Below, in pieces: positions 9,387-18,182 of a DNA stretch of 64,000 bases. This DNA comes from UBA4055 sp036721445 (lineage in GTDB: Bacteria; UBA4055): contig DAIMKZ010000001.1 in NCBI GenBank assembly GCA_036721445.1, positions 6,953 through 70,952 of the forward strand, written 5' to 3'. Both the position numbers and the translations under genes were made by a program. Within the stretch, counting starts at the first letter, position 1, and each line of letters begins with the position of its first letter. The notes under the pieces are model-generated. The model was not told the DNA's origin and did not search any database. It saw only the letters and a program-made list of their open reading frames with translations.

Positions 9387-9415
9387 AATATATATAATTA
9401 ATCTTAATCTATCAA
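9387..9415 (-). promoter_or_regulatory. Promoter for the HAD-ClC-RND-LolA-barrel operon
   Basis: Minus-strand TTGATA (9410-9415), 17-base spacer, TATATT (9387-9392). It lies about 30 bases upstream of the proposed start and is back to back with the divergent promoter at 9430-9458. Confidence 0.5.
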
Positions 9416-9429
9416 GCATTACAATTAAC

Positions 9430-9458
9430 TTGCAGAAATAATTGTTTTTGGCTAAATT
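9430..9458 (+). promoter_or_regulatory. Promoter for the divergent HAD-like gene
   Basis: TTGCAG (9430-9435), 17-base spacer, TAAATT (9453-9458), followed by TG. The same -10 form TAAATT recurs at several other promoters in the window. Confidence 0.5.
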
Positions 9459-9483
9459 TGTTCAAAAAAACGGACGCAGTTAA

Positions 9484-10254
9484 ATGGCTTCAAAAATATT
9501 TCATGTCGGTATTGATCTTCACGGAACTCTGATAACTAATAAAGAATTCCTTTCGGAAGGGTCTGAAAATGAGCTCAGAGAAGTAATTGAATCAAAACCT
9601 GACGACATAAAACTCTATTTATGTACAGGGAATGACCTTCCGTTCGTAAAACGAAAGCTCGGGAGTCTTGCAGGGCTTTTTGACGGAGCTGTACTGGAAA
9701 CAGGCTGTGTGATCTCCGAAGATATGGAGAAGGAGGAAGTGATCGTTCCCGAGTCCATTGTTGATCAGATCAAAGCCCTCGAGAATACTCTGATAGACTG
9801 TGATTATCCCGAGATATATAAGTTCGCAAGAAGACTCTCTACAATAAGTATGTTCACGAAATATGAATTCAGCCTGGAAGATTTTTTTCAGAAGATAAGC
9901 AGTGAGCTTAAATTCATTGATTTCGCACGAGTTACCCGTTCGAGCGTTGCGGTAGATATTATACCTGCAAAGAGGGACAAATTCAACGGTATCGAATATT
10001 TCGGAAAGGGCAGCGGAGTGTTTGTTTCGGTGGCTGATTCTCTAAACGATCTTGAATGGCTTAAGAAATCCGATATTTCATACATGCCGGGAAACGCTGA
10101 CCCTGTAACCGTCAGTTTGCTTGAAAAATCAAAAAAAAGAGTACCTCTCGGTTCTGAACTGGATAACAAAAGCCTGTACATAAGCGGCAGAACTGAAACT
10201 TTCGGAGTTATTGATATATTAAGAAATCTTTTTGATAATTACAGATCGTTCTGA
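9484..10254 (+). CDS. HAD-superfamily (Cof/SPP-like) protein with DxH nucleophile motif
   Basis: A 256-residue cytosolic protein resembling the Cof-type sugar-phosphatase branch: motif I GIDLHGTLI (residues 9-17), motif II LCTGND, a C2-type cap between about 80 and 165, lysine motif PAKRDKFNGIEYF and acidic motif VADSLNDLEWL. The second Asp of the usual DxDxT is His13, so the normal general acid/base is missing, and the glycine of the GDs.ND motif is alanine. It could be a specialised or weakened phosphatase, or a binding protein. The gene is monocistronic from its own promoter and ends convergently, overlapping the GlcNAc-kinase-like gene by 16 bases. Nothing like a terminator is visible. 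Confidence 0.78.
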   Translation: MASKIFHVGIDLHGTLITNKEFLSEGSENELREVIESKPDDIKLYLCTGNDLPFVKRKLGSLAGLFDGAVLETGCVISEDMEKEEVIVPESIVDQIKALENTLIDCDYPEIYKFARRLSTISMFTKYEFSLEDFFQKISSELKFIDFARVTRSSVAVDIIPAKRDKFNGIEYFGKGSGVFVSVADSLNDLEWLKKSDISYMPGNADPVTVSLLEKSKKRVPLGSELDNKSLYISGRTETFGVIDILRNLFDNYRSF

Positions 10255-11201
10255 TCAAGCATTGAACTGGCTGCTTCAAGATCGATTCTTTTGTCGCTGA
10301 TATAAATGTTCATATCGTTAATAAGTTCTTTTTTTATCAGATCAACCAGCTTTTCCTGTTTGAATACAGAACCGTGAAGAACTACGAAAGGAGCTTTCCT
10401 GTCTATATGTTCCGAACAGTTCCTGACAAGTTCGATAAGCTCCGAGGCTCCCCTCTCAATTATCTCTTCAGCGACTTTACATCCGTTTTCGGCAGCCGCA
10501 AAAACCAGTTCGGACGCGGAAGAAATTACTGACCTTGCATCTCCTTTGTAAATAACCTCGAATAACTCATCCGTTCTTTGAACACCAAAATGACTTTTTA
10601 CCAAATCTTCAAGTAAAGACCCTTTTCCAAAATGATAATACGACCTGAAGGCTGCTTTGACCGCCTCTTTTCCGAACCAGAATCCGGAACCTGCATCATC
10701 TATCAGATATCCGAAACCACCTGTTCTGAAAAGGTCTCCGTTCTGATCTTTTCCATAGCATATACTTCCCGTTCCTGATATTAGCAGCAGCCCAGGTTTT
10801 TCGGCAAAATATACATTCAGTGCAAGAAGCGCGTCAGAATTAATGATCAGATGACCTATTGAAATATCATAACCCAGCGCAGCTTTTTTAAAAACATTTC
10901 TGAATCTTGTCTCATAATCGTCTGAAGATGTTCCGGCAAAACCGGCGGTGATATTTATCAGCGTTTTTATCCTCAACCTGTCTTTCAGGTTAATAAAAGC
11001 CTCTCTGAACATTGTCAGGACATTTTCTTCGAATTCGTCTCCGTTAAGAAGGTTTGAAGGTCCGTAACTTCCGGAAAACGCAATTCTGCCCTCTTTATCA
11101 AGTATGGTGATATTTGTTTTTGTTCCGCCGCCGTCTATACCGGCATAAAGAACTGAAGGCCCGTAAACTTTATTCTCCTGACCGGATTGCAGATCAGTCA
11201 T
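10239..11201 (-). CDS. BadF/BadG-family ATPase, N-acetylglucosamine-kinase-like
   Basis: A 320-residue protein of the ASKHA fold. ATP-site motifs are visible: phosphate-1 GIDGGGTKTN near residue 22, phosphate-2 LLISGTGSICYG near 138, then GGFGYLIDDAGSG and an adenosine-side motif VVLHGSVF near 285. This pattern fits eukaryotic-type N-acetylglucosamine kinases that phosphorylate amino sugars recycled from peptidoglycan or taken up from outside; it lacks the Cys clusters of the 2-hydroxyacyl-CoA dehydratase activators in the same family. It overlaps the PTS-EIIA gene by eight bases, pointing to co-expression with a sugar-sensing protein. The sugar is inferred from family membership only. Confidence 0.83.
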   Translation of the reverse strand: MTDLQSGQENKVYGPSVLYAGIDGGGTKTNITILDKEGRIAFSGSYGPSNLLNGDEFEENVLTMFREAFINLKDRLRIKTLINITAGFAGTSSDDYETRFRNVFKKAALGYDISIGHLIINSDALLALNVYFAEKPGLLLISGTGSICYGKDQNGDLFRTGGFGYLIDDAGSGFWFGKEAVKAAFRSYYHFGKGSLLEDLVKSHFGVQRTDELFEVIYKGDARSVISSASELVFAAAENGCKVAEEIIERGASELIELVRNCSEHIDRKAPFVVLHGSVFKQEKLVDLIKKELINDMNIYISDKRIDLEAASSMLDQNDL

Positions 11202-12009
11202 TCAAATATCCGCTGATAAATTCAATCTTCTGCATTATTATCATTATCCCCCTTCTTTCAGGCAGCGTTCCCACGATATGATCAAGTTTCCTTATCGTAT
11301 CATTAGCTTTTTCTGTAGGCAGAACGACGATCAGGATCTTATGGAATTTTGTGCTTTTATCCGACCATATTTTTCCGAAGAAAGCGCTTTCTTTCATGTA
11401 CTTTCTTGCGTCTGTTCCCTCTATTATAGAAATATCCCTGTCCTTAACTTCTGAAAGTATATCCATGATCTCATGGAATTTCTTTTCGGCCTGACAGAAT
11501 ATCCTCAGCATGGAATATTCTTCTTTCTGCTTTTTATCCTTACCGGCAGGCAACGCGTATTTCAGAAATTTCTCTCTTACGGCTACCGAGTTTAGCTGAG
11601 AACTTATATCGTCCATCGCACCCGGCTGTCTTAGAGTGCCTGAAACCTGAGACAGGAATCGGATATGCTGGTTCTTCTTCTTTTCGGGAGCTATTATGAA
11701 GACCAGAAATTTCACCGGTTTGCCGTCCATAGCCTCGAACTCTGCTCCGTCCGGATAAATTATTATGCCGATCACGAACTCGTCAATGTTGGGAAGCGCG
11801 CAATGCGGGATGGCGATGTTGTTGCCGAATCCTGTGCTGCCCAGCTCTTCCCTGTCTCTCAATTTTCTTAATACCTCGGTTTTTGAGTGAACTGCGGGAC
11901 CGGTGCTTCTCAGCACGAGTTCGGCTATCTGGTTCAGCACTTCATCCTTCGTGTGATGTCCCGAAATAATTTCAATGAGTTCCGGCTTAATATAATCGGA
12001 TATGTCCAT
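11194..12009 (-). CDS. PTS EIIA-like protein with C-terminal PII-like domain
   Basis: A 271-residue cytosolic protein in two parts. Residues 1-150 are a fructose/nitrogen-type EIIA domain: LRDREELGSTGFGNNIAIPHC contains the phosphorylatable His at the start of IPHC. Residues 165-271 (MLRIFCQAEKKFHEIMDIL; FFGKIWSD; HKILIVVLPTEKANDTI; GIMIIMQKIEFISG) show the beta-alpha-beta rhythm of PII/ACT-like sensor domains. No EIIB or EIIC is nearby, so it is likelier a regulator than a transporter component. The promoter at 12037-12065 and a GGAG site precede it, and it overlaps the kinase gene. EIIA assignment is firm; the PII-like assignment is by pattern only. Confidence 0.82.
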   Translation of the reverse strand: MDISDYIKPELIEIISGHHTKDEVLNQIAELVLRSTGPAVHSKTEVLRKLRDREELGSTGFGNNIAIPHCALPNIDEFVIGIIIYPDGAEFEAMDGKPVKFLVFIIAPEKKKNQHIRFLSQVSGTLRQPGAMDDISSQLNSVAVREKFLKYALPAGKDKKQKEEYSMLRIFCQAEKKFHEIMDILSEVKDRDISIIEGTDARKYMKESAFFGKIWSDKSTKFHKILIVVLPTEKANDTIRKLDHIVGTLPERRGIMIIMQKIEFISGYLND

Positions 12010-12036
12010 AGGATCTCCATTAATTTTCCTTCATGA

Positions 12037-12065
12037 AATCTAAACAAATCAGGGCGGTTCTTCAA
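12037..12065 (-). promoter_or_regulatory. Promoter for the EIIA - kinase operon
   Basis: Minus-strand TTGAAG (12060-12065), 17-base spacer, TAGATT (12037-12042); the start codon is about 28 bases beyond the -10. Confidence 0.5.
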
Positions 12066-12096
12066 GTGGTTTAATCGATATTTTAGTAAAAAAACA

Positions 12097-12126
12097 TTAG
12101 AGATTATGAGAATTTATGGTTATAAT
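12097..12126 (+). promoter_or_regulatory. Promoter for rdgB
   Basis: TTAGAG (12097-12102), 18-base spacer, TATAAT (12121-12126). It places the transcript start near 12133, which argues against the TTG at 12126 as start codon of rdgB. Confidence 0.4.
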
Positions 12127-12155
12127 TGGCTGTTAATAAAATGACGGATCGTAAA

Positions 12156-12752
12156 ATGAAAATACTGCTCGCTACACATAACAAAAACAAGATCGTAGAG
12201 ATAACAAAAGCCCTTGAAGGCTGCGGATTTGAAATACTGTCTCTGAACGATAAGCCCGACCTTCCGGATGTTATAGAAGACGGAGACACTCTCGAGCACA
12301 ATTCACTCAAGAAAGCTATGGAGATATACGAGCATTCCGGAATAATGACCCTTGCCGACGACACAGGACTCGAAGTCGAATACCTTAAAGGAGAACCCGG
12401 TGTATATTCCGCAAGATGGGCTGGTGAAGGGTGTACTTACGACGACAACAACCGGAAGATGCTGAAAGAACTCGACGGAGTACCTGAAGAGAAGAGAAAC
12501 GCTGAGTTCAGGTGCGTAATCACTCTATACGGAAGCGGCGTGCTTAAAACAGCGGACGGCGTGCTGAAGGGAAAGATTATAAAGGAGCCGAAAGGTGTAA
12601 AAGGCTTCGGTTACGACCCTATATTCATGCCTGACGGGTACGATATTACTCTTGCTGAGATGCCTCTTGAGGAAAAGAACCTGATCAGCCACAGAGGTCA
12701 TGCCGTTGCTAAAATGGCGGAGATAATAAAGGAAATGAAAAAGGCGGATTGA
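12156..12752 (+). CDS. rdgB: XTP/dITP diphosphatase (RdgB/HAM1)
   Basis: Hydrolyses ITP, dITP and XTP to monophosphates plus pyrophosphate, cleaning non-canonical purines from the nucleotide pool. The 198-residue product has the family motifs LLATHNKNKIVEI at the N-terminus, LADDTGLEVEYL with the catalytic acid, GEPGVYSARW, KGFGYDPIF and the closing SHRGHA. Three in-frame starts exist (TTG 12126, ATG 12141, ATG 12156). The last gives the typical MKILLATHNK and has GGAT seven bases upstream; the first lies inside the -10 box. The gene has its own promoter and ends in a terminator shared with the convergent carboxyltransferase gene. Confidence 0.93.
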   Translation: MKILLATHNKNKIVEITKALEGCGFEILSLNDKPDLPDVIEDGDTLEHNSLKKAMEIYEHSGIMTLADDTGLEVEYLKGEPGVYSARWAGEGCTYDDNNRKMLKELDGVPEEKRNAEFRCVITLYGSGVLKTADGVLKGKIIKEPKGVKGFGYDPIFMPDGYDITLAEMPLEEKNLISHRGHAVAKMAEIIKEMKKAD

Positions 12753-12766
12753 ACCGCCTTTTTTTT
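12741..12766 (+). terminator. Bidirectional rho-independent terminator
   Basis: Perfect 7-bp stem AAGGCGG/CCGCCTT with loop ATTGAA (12741-12760), followed by six T on the plus strand; on the minus strand the same stem is followed by five T. It contains the rdgB stop codon in its loop and serves the convergent carboxyltransferase gene as well. Confidence 0.85.
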
Positions 12767-14423
12767 AGTACCAGCTTCCGCTGTATAAACGCTGATGATC
12801 TTCTTCGGTAAGTATCTTCGGTTTGATGATCCTTGCGGGTATCACGGGATTTGCAGCTTTCCATTCCGCTTCCCTTTTCTTTCTTAAGAACCCGTCTGCC
12901 ACGTTCGGGAACAGTTCCATGAGAAGCTCTTCCTTATAATCTACCGCAAGCTTCACCCAGCCGAATTCCTTCAATATAGGATTCGGCTGTTTTTTATATT
13001 GGCTCGTGTCATAAGGAATTTCTTCCGGACTGCCGCATATCTCTTCTCTGAAATCGGGATCCACCGGGAACGGAGTAGTTCCGTACTGGCCCATCACGAG
13101 GTTGACGAACTGGTTGGTGAGAGTCGTATACTGAGGCTTGCCGTTCTGTTCGTCCAGAGCGAGATTGACCGCCTGGGTGCCTACTATCTGGCTGGTCGGT
13201 GTAACAAGCGGCGGGCATCCGGAATCGAGCCTGCACTTGGGCACGAGATGGAGCGCTCTGTCCATCAGATGGTCCAGTTTCAGCTGCTTGAGCTGCGCGA
13301 CCATGTTCGTGTACATACCTCCCGGGATCTCCGCGTTCTTGACCTGCTCGTTGGGTTCCGGGAAGTTGAAATATTTTGTTATAGCCTGAGTATGAACAAG
13401 CAGTTCATCCACATTGCCGCTTTCAGCCGCTGCTATCGCCTTGTCGTAAAGAGCGTCAACCTCAGGGTCAAGTTTATAATCTGCTATATCGAATTCTCTC
13501 GGTATCAGCTTTGTTGTATCGAACTGCTCAAGCTCTTTTCTTATCTTGGCAAGCTCTTTATCTATCATGCTCACCTGCTTCGCGTCAACTCCGGTATCGA
13601 TCCCGAGCTTATCGCAGAATATCCTTACAAGCTCATAAGCCGGAGCCGCCGGACCTCCAGCGAAGTTATAAAGAACGGTATCGACTATGTCTACACCGTT
13701 AACGATAGCTATAAAAACCGATGCCAGCCCGTAACCGGGCGTATCGTGTGTGTGAAGGTCGATAGGAATGCTCACCGATTTCTTGAGTTCTCTGATCAGT
13801 TCGCCTGTCATTTTCGGGTGAATTAATCCTGCCATATCTTTGATTGTAATTATGCCTGCGCCTTCTTTTTCGAGTTCTTTTGCTTTTTCAACAAAATACT
13901 GGACATTGAAAATATCACTCGGTAATTTTTTTCTTTTGAAGAAAGCTTTAACCTTATCTTTGAAAGTGAACCTCGGATCGACGGTGAAACATACTGCGCA
14001 GTCAGTTATCCCGCCGTATTTTTTTACGAACTTAATCGTCGAGGTCATATTGTTTATATCATTCAACGCATCGAATATTCTGACTATGCTGAGTCCTGAT
14101 TTTAGAGTTTCTTTTGTGAAACCCTCAATAACTTCGTCGGGATAAGGCGCGTAACCGAAAAGATTTCTTCCTCTGGAAAGACTTGTCAGTTTTGTGCTGT
14201 CACCGACCGCCACCTTTATCTTTTCCAGCCTGTCCCACGGATTCTCACCCAGATATCTCATGATCGAATCAGGTACAGCCCCCCCCCATACTTCGCAGGC
14301 GTAAAATCCGGCTTTCGCGTAGAACGGAAGAACTCTGTCTACCTGCGCCTGGCTCATTCTTGTTGCGAACTGCGACTGCTGTCCGTCTCTCAGTGTCAGA
14401 TCTCTTATTTTCAGTTGTCTCAT
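12765..14423 (-). CDS. Biotin-dependent carboxyltransferase subunit (OadA / PycB / 5S type)
   Basis: Transfers a carboxyl group between carboxybiotin and a 2-oxo acid (oxaloacetate/pyruvate). The 552-residue protein has an HMGL-like TIM barrel (about residues 1-290) with LRDGQQS, the lysine motif IKDMAG and the metal site DLHTHDT, then the conserved carboxylase domain (to about 470). The usual C-terminal biotinyl domain with an MKM lysine is absent, so a separate biotin carrier is needed; none is encoded here. It could act as pyruvate carboxylase subunit B, oxaloacetate decarboxylase alpha or transcarboxylase 5S. It has its own promoter at 14451-14479. BirA, needed to biotinylate a carrier, lies at 43676. 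A run of eight C at 14281 leaves the frame intact. Confidence 0.88.
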   Translation of the reverse strand: MRQLKIRDLTLRDGQQSQFATRMSQAQVDRVLPFYAKAGFYACEVWGGAVPDSIMRYLGENPWDRLEKIKVAVGDSTKLTSLSRGRNLFGYAPYPDEVIEGFTKETLKSGLSIVRIFDALNDINNMTSTIKFVKKYGGITDCAVCFTVDPRFTFKDKVKAFFKRKKLPSDIFNVQYFVEKAKELEKEGAGIITIKDMAGLIHPKMTGELIRELKKSVSIPIDLHTHDTPGYGLASVFIAIVNGVDIVDTVLYNFAGGPAAPAYELVRIFCDKLGIDTGVDAKQVSMIDKELAKIRKELEQFDTTKLIPREFDIADYKLDPEVDALYDKAIAAAESGNVDELLVHTQAITKYFNFPEPNEQVKNAEIPGGMYTNMVAQLKQLKLDHLMDRALHLVPKCRLDSGCPPLVTPTSQIVGTQAVNLALDEQNGKPQYTTLTNQFVNLVMGQYGTTPFPVDPDFREEICGSPEEIPYDTSQYKKQPNPILKEFGWVKLAVDYKEELLMELFPNVADGFLRKKREAEWKAANPVIPARIIKPKILTEEDHQRLYSGSWY

Positions 14424-14450
14424 GTGTTCCCTTTACTGATTTTTTTACCG

Positions 14451-14479
14451 AATTTATCTAAAAATATAAGTTTATGCAA
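14451..14479 (-). promoter_or_regulatory. Promoter for the carboxyltransferase gene
   Basis: Minus-strand TTGCAT (14474-14479), 17-base spacer, TAAATT (14451-14456). Confidence 0.5.
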
Positions 14480-14492
14480 TAATTTATTATTG
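14477..14492. promoter_or_regulatory. Palindrome overlapping the carboxyltransferase -35
   Basis: A perfect 16-base palindrome with arms CAATAAT and ATTATTG around TT. It overlaps the last three bases of the -35 element and is placed where an operator would act. It is AT-rich, so chance is possible. Confidence 0.3.
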
Positions 14493-14527
14493 AAAAATTT
14501 TAATGTATATGTTGAAAATCATCAGAT

Positions 14528-17500
14528 TTACTTTATCATTATCATTTTCTTGGTCTGAGCATCTTTCCCGACCCTTAAAGTATAATAATAAACGCCGCTC
14601 GTCAGCCTCGAACCGTCAAAATCTATGCTGTGACTTCCAGCCTGTATCTTCCTGTTCTCCAACTCAGCCACTTTCCTTCCCGTAACATCATACACTGTAA
14701 GCGAAACATAACCATCTTCAGCCAGGTCGTACTCGATCTTAGTCACCGGATTGAACGGATTAGGATAGTTCTGATATAATTTTGATGATTGGGGAATACC
14801 ATAGTGATCATCAATTCCTGCAGGGATACCGATAACAGACCTGAAATGATAATTATCATTAGTTTCCTGTGCCCAGTTCCAGTCAGATCCGTTCCATGTC
14901 CCCTTGTACGATCTTCCATAAGCCGTGGTACCTTCTTCATCCGCTGCTTCGAAAACTGAATAAACAGTACCGTAAGGAGCAGAAAAACCAACCCAGAAAT
15001 CACCGACAACACGAACCCCGTATGATGTGTCGATTCCCCTAAGATCAACTAAAGTATATTCCAGATTATTGGCAGGAGTAACATCGAAAGGAACGATCAT
15101 CTCATCACCGGGCATTCCTCCTGCATCATCCCAGATATGGATCATCATATTTTCAGAAATGTGCGAAACATCAGAATAATTCCGTACGAGAAAATAAGGC
15201 ATATAAAATATCAACTTACTTCCAGGTGTTGACATCCTTACCGCATAAGCATTATTGTCATCCGCTGTCATGTAATAGCTTCCGATTCCCGAGTCATAAA
15301 TAAGATGATCCCCTGATATATAGTAATAATAGCCTGCTGAACTTTCCATTTTGTATATAGATGCATCCCTCGCCCATATCCAGTACTTTACAAATGATCC
15401 CACTGGCATTGGAGGTATTGAAAAATTCCATGTATTGCCTTCAACCTTTATCATTTCTGTTTCTTCTACAGGACCGTCGTTAACCTGATAGTAAACTCGT
15501 GTTGAATCAATTCCTGAAACATCCCATATACTTGCAGAACTGTTGTAAGTTTGCTCATACGAAGGTCCCCGGTAATGAACCGGTCCAATATGATGAATAT
15601 AAGGGGGGGCCGGTCTTTCTGAAGTATATAAATTGAGCGTAATATCATCAATATACATACCGTTGACCTCGTAACCTCCGTCAGATTCGAATAAAAATCT
15701 GAAAGCAACAGGGCTGTAAGAACCGACAAAATTATCTAGATTAAACTTCACTTCATGCCAGCCGACTCCTTCTCCTGTCCATGTTTTCAGTCTGATCCAG
15801 GATGTACCTCCGTCATCTGATATTTCAAAATGCATGTAATCGAAATCTTCCTCTATATCGTATTTGCACCAGAAGCTCAGATCTGCCCCTAAATATGACG
15901 ACCAGTCCATAAGCTCAGCCCACTGGGCGTAAGATGTATTGTCGGCAGTATAGACGCTGTCAGGACTTTCAGTTAAAGAATGTGTTGCCGAAGTATATGT
16001 TCCTTCTTCAAGCCCCCAGTTCCCTGTCAGTGTCCAGTTACCGGAACCTGATTCGAAATCTTCGAATATCTCAGTATGTCCTCCAAGCCATTGAACCATA
16101 TAGCTGTCAGTATTTAAAATATTTCCTGCCGAATCTCTTATCGTAAACTTTACTTCCCCGTCCAGAACAGCTTCACTCTCCGCAGGTATAATTCCCGAAT
16201 AAGTATATTCATGGATCTTGGAAGGGGTCATCTCGAAATCATACTGAGTTACCCAACCGTCCTTGCTGTAGTGTCCGTTACATGAATCTATCGGAGATTC
16301 GTCATAAAAAGTCAGAGTCAGATACATAGGTGTGTTAACGAAAGCTATTGTACCTTCCAGTTTGGGAGGAGGAGGTGGTGGATCATGATCTTCTTTGAAC
16401 CAAATCTCATACGGAGCTGTCGTGGCTGAATTTCCTCCGATATCATACATATCGAACCAGATCTCACCGGCAGTTTCAGCTAACTCGGCAGGAATAGACA
16501 GAGTCCAGACATTTTCTCCGGCATATACCATATCGGCATCAGCCGGCTCGAACCAGTAAGGGAACTGATAATGAGCTTTGACTGAATCAACTCCCGATTC
16601 GTCTGTAACAGTTAGCTCAAGCTCCATATCGTTGTTCAGATACGCTCCGATAATACCCTGAAGGAAAAGCCAGTCATTCCCTTTGAGCTGAAGCGGGACA
16701 GGCGGCAGATAGTCATAATATACTTTAACATCGTCTATGAACCACTGGTCACAATAGTTGCCCTGATAATAGAATCCTATCTGAATATCCTGATCTGCGT
16801 ATTCTTTTAGAGTGAACTTCTTCTGCTCCCACGGACTGAAGTCGGGCTCTTCTTCAGGAGGGAAACCCTCATAAAGAACATCGTACGTACTGCCGCCGTC
16901 AGTTGAAACGACCATTCTGTGCAGTTCGTAATATGAAGTCCAGTATGAGCTCTGCCAGAAAGAAACGGTACAGAAATTTGCTGCAGGTAGTGATATCACA
17001 GGTGACCATATCCAGTCTGCGTTGTTAACTTCAGTATCCCAGTGGCATAAAACGGCTCCGCCAGAATGAACAAGAGCACCGTCCATAGTTGTCGCTTTAA
17101 CAAATCCTGAACCTGCAGTATCCTGAACCCATCCTGCAGGCGGAAAAGTATCTTCAAAGCCTTCGTTGAGCAGAGGCAGGTCTCTTGACCAATTAATCTC
17201 GTACTCGTCAGACCATTGAGCGTTTCCGTAATTGTCTTCCATATAGAATTTTACTAGACCTGTTGTTCCGTGAGGCTGCCCGGGTATTATTCCTGCAAAT
17301 GTGTAGGTTCCCTTTGACTGAACAAGATTAAAGTCAACCCAGCCTCCGCCAATATCATACTGTCCGAGCATAGGGGAAATAACAGTACTCTGTTCTTGAA
17401 CTTTTAGTATAAGTTCTGCGTCTCTATCTTCAAAGTTTTCAAGACCGGCTATTTCTCTTAAAATAGGTGGAAATATTTCAGTAGTATTCTCATAATGTGA

Positions 17501-18046
17501 AAGTGCGAAATCTATAGCCCATTCGAAATAATCTCCGCTGTCCTCAAATACACTCCAAGTTCCTGCGGAACCAGTATAGCTGTGCGTCAATGAAACTACA
17601 TCAGATGACACCAGTCTTGGATTCCCGCCGCTTAGAGGTTCTACGGATACCCAGAAATCATCAGTGAGAATAATATCCGAATCCGGATAAACAATATTGT
17701 AAAAGTCATCAGCCGCTGTTCCGGCTGCCGATTCCCAAAGTAAAGTTATTCCATCTTTGGCGTACACTCTGTATTTGAAGTCGAAACCCGGATCATACAG
17801 ATAGGAATCTATGGCATGAAGCTGAACCGGATATTCAAGATCGAAATCATCACAGTTAACCTTTACGGCTCTCTCGGCTTCAACACCCCATACATAAGCA
17901 TATCCGGGATAGTAGCCGTACCACATTGTGTCTTTTGCCGCGATTTCAGGCCTGATATGAGATATTTTTTCTTTTGTACCGTACCATTCAAATGAATGAA
18001 CGGCCGATAAGATCAATACCAATAATAAAAACATCAGCCTTCTCAT
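14528..18046 (-). CDS. Large secreted protein with C-terminal YPNPFNP-type sorting domain
   Basis: A 1172-residue exported protein. Residues 1-19 are a signal peptide. Two jelly-roll modules of the MAM/choice-of-anchor type are visible: about 295-455 (NEGFEDTFPPAGW ... QWFIDDVKVYYDY) and about 655-800 (FEDFESGSGNWTLTGNW ... MYIDDITLNLY). Between and after them are repeated Ig-like modules with the refrain DESGVDSVKAHYQ / DESPIDSCNGHYS / DVSGIDSTRVYYQ. The end (LYQNYPNPFNPVTKIEY ... GVYYYTLRVG ... KKMIMIK) is the C-terminal sorting domain used for type IX secretion or surface anchoring in FCB bacteria. No protease or glycosidase active site is seen, so an adhesin or surface-layer role is likely. 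It has its own promoter. Confidence 0.87.
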   Translation of the reverse strand: MRRLMFLLLVLILSAVHSFEWYGTKEKISHIRPEIAAKDTMWYGYYPGYAYVWGVEAERAVKVNCDDFDLEYPVQLHAIDSYLYDPGFDFKYRVYAKDGITLLWESAAGTAADDFYNIVYPDSDIILTDDFWVSVEPLSGGNPRLVSSDVVSLTHSYTGSAGTWSVFEDSGDYFEWAIDFALSHYENTTEIFPPILREIAGLENFEDRDAELILKVQEQSTVISPMLGQYDIGGGWVDFNLVQSKGTYTFAGIIPGQPHGTTGLVKFYMEDNYGNAQWSDEYEINWSRDLPLLNEGFEDTFPPAGWVQDTAGSGFVKATTMDGALVHSGGAVLCHWDTEVNNADWIWSPVISLPAANFCTVSFWQSSYWTSYYELHRMVVSTDGGSTYDVLYEGFPPEEEPDFSPWEQKKFTLKEYADQDIQIGFYYQGNYCDQWFIDDVKVYYDYLPPVPLQLKGNDWLFLQGIIGAYLNNDMELELTVTDESGVDSVKAHYQFPYWFEPADADMVYAGENVWTLSIPAELAETAGEIWFDMYDIGGNSATTAPYEIWFKEDHDPPPPPPKLEGTIAFVNTPMYLTLTFYDESPIDSCNGHYSKDGWVTQYDFEMTPSKIHEYTYSGIIPAESEAVLDGEVKFTIRDSAGNILNTDSYMVQWLGGHTEIFEDFESGSGNWTLTGNWGLEEGTYTSATHSLTESPDSVYTADNTSYAQWAELMDWSSYLGADLSFWCKYDIEEDFDYMHFEISDDGGTSWIRLKTWTGEGVGWHEVKFNLDNFVGSYSPVAFRFLFESDGGYEVNGMYIDDITLNLYTSERPAPPYIHHIGPVHYRGPSYEQTYNSSASIWDVSGIDSTRVYYQVNDGPVEETEMIKVEGNTWNFSIPPMPVGSFVKYWIWARDASIYKMESSAGYYYYISGDHLIYDSGIGSYYMTADDNNAYAVRMSTPGSKLIFYMPYFLVRNYSDVSHISENMMIHIWDDAGGMPGDEMIVPFDVTPANNLEYTLVDLRGIDTSYGVRVVGDFWVGFSAPYGTVYSVFEAADEEGTTAYGRSYKGTWNGSDWNWAQETNDNYHFRSVIGIPAGIDDHYGIPQSSKLYQNYPNPFNPVTKIEYDLAEDGYVSLTVYDVTGRKVAELENRKIQAGSHSIDFDGSRLTSGVYYYTLRVGKDAQTKKMIMIK

Positions 18047-18084
18047 AACTCACCTCTGCCAATTAATTTTAACTATTTGGTTTC

Positions 18085-18112
18085 AATATAATACAGTTTA
18101 GCGTTTCCGCAA
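18085..18112 (-). promoter_or_regulatory. Promoter for the large secreted protein
   Basis: Minus-strand TTGCGG (18107-18112), 16-base spacer, TATATT (18085-18090). Confidence 0.45.
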
Positions 18113-18182
18113 AGATAAAAAAAATATATTTTTATCGGCGATTTTTTTATTATCTTTAATCCTGTGTAAATTCAGGAACGAA

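Noticed and set aside
14281..14288. Run of eight C in the carboxyltransferase gene as a frameshift
   Set aside because: The frame and family similarity continue unbroken on both sides.
18167..18172. TAAATT as -10 of a pabA promoter
   Set aside because: It would place the transcript start after the AGGAA ribosome-binding site, and no -35 stands at the right distance.
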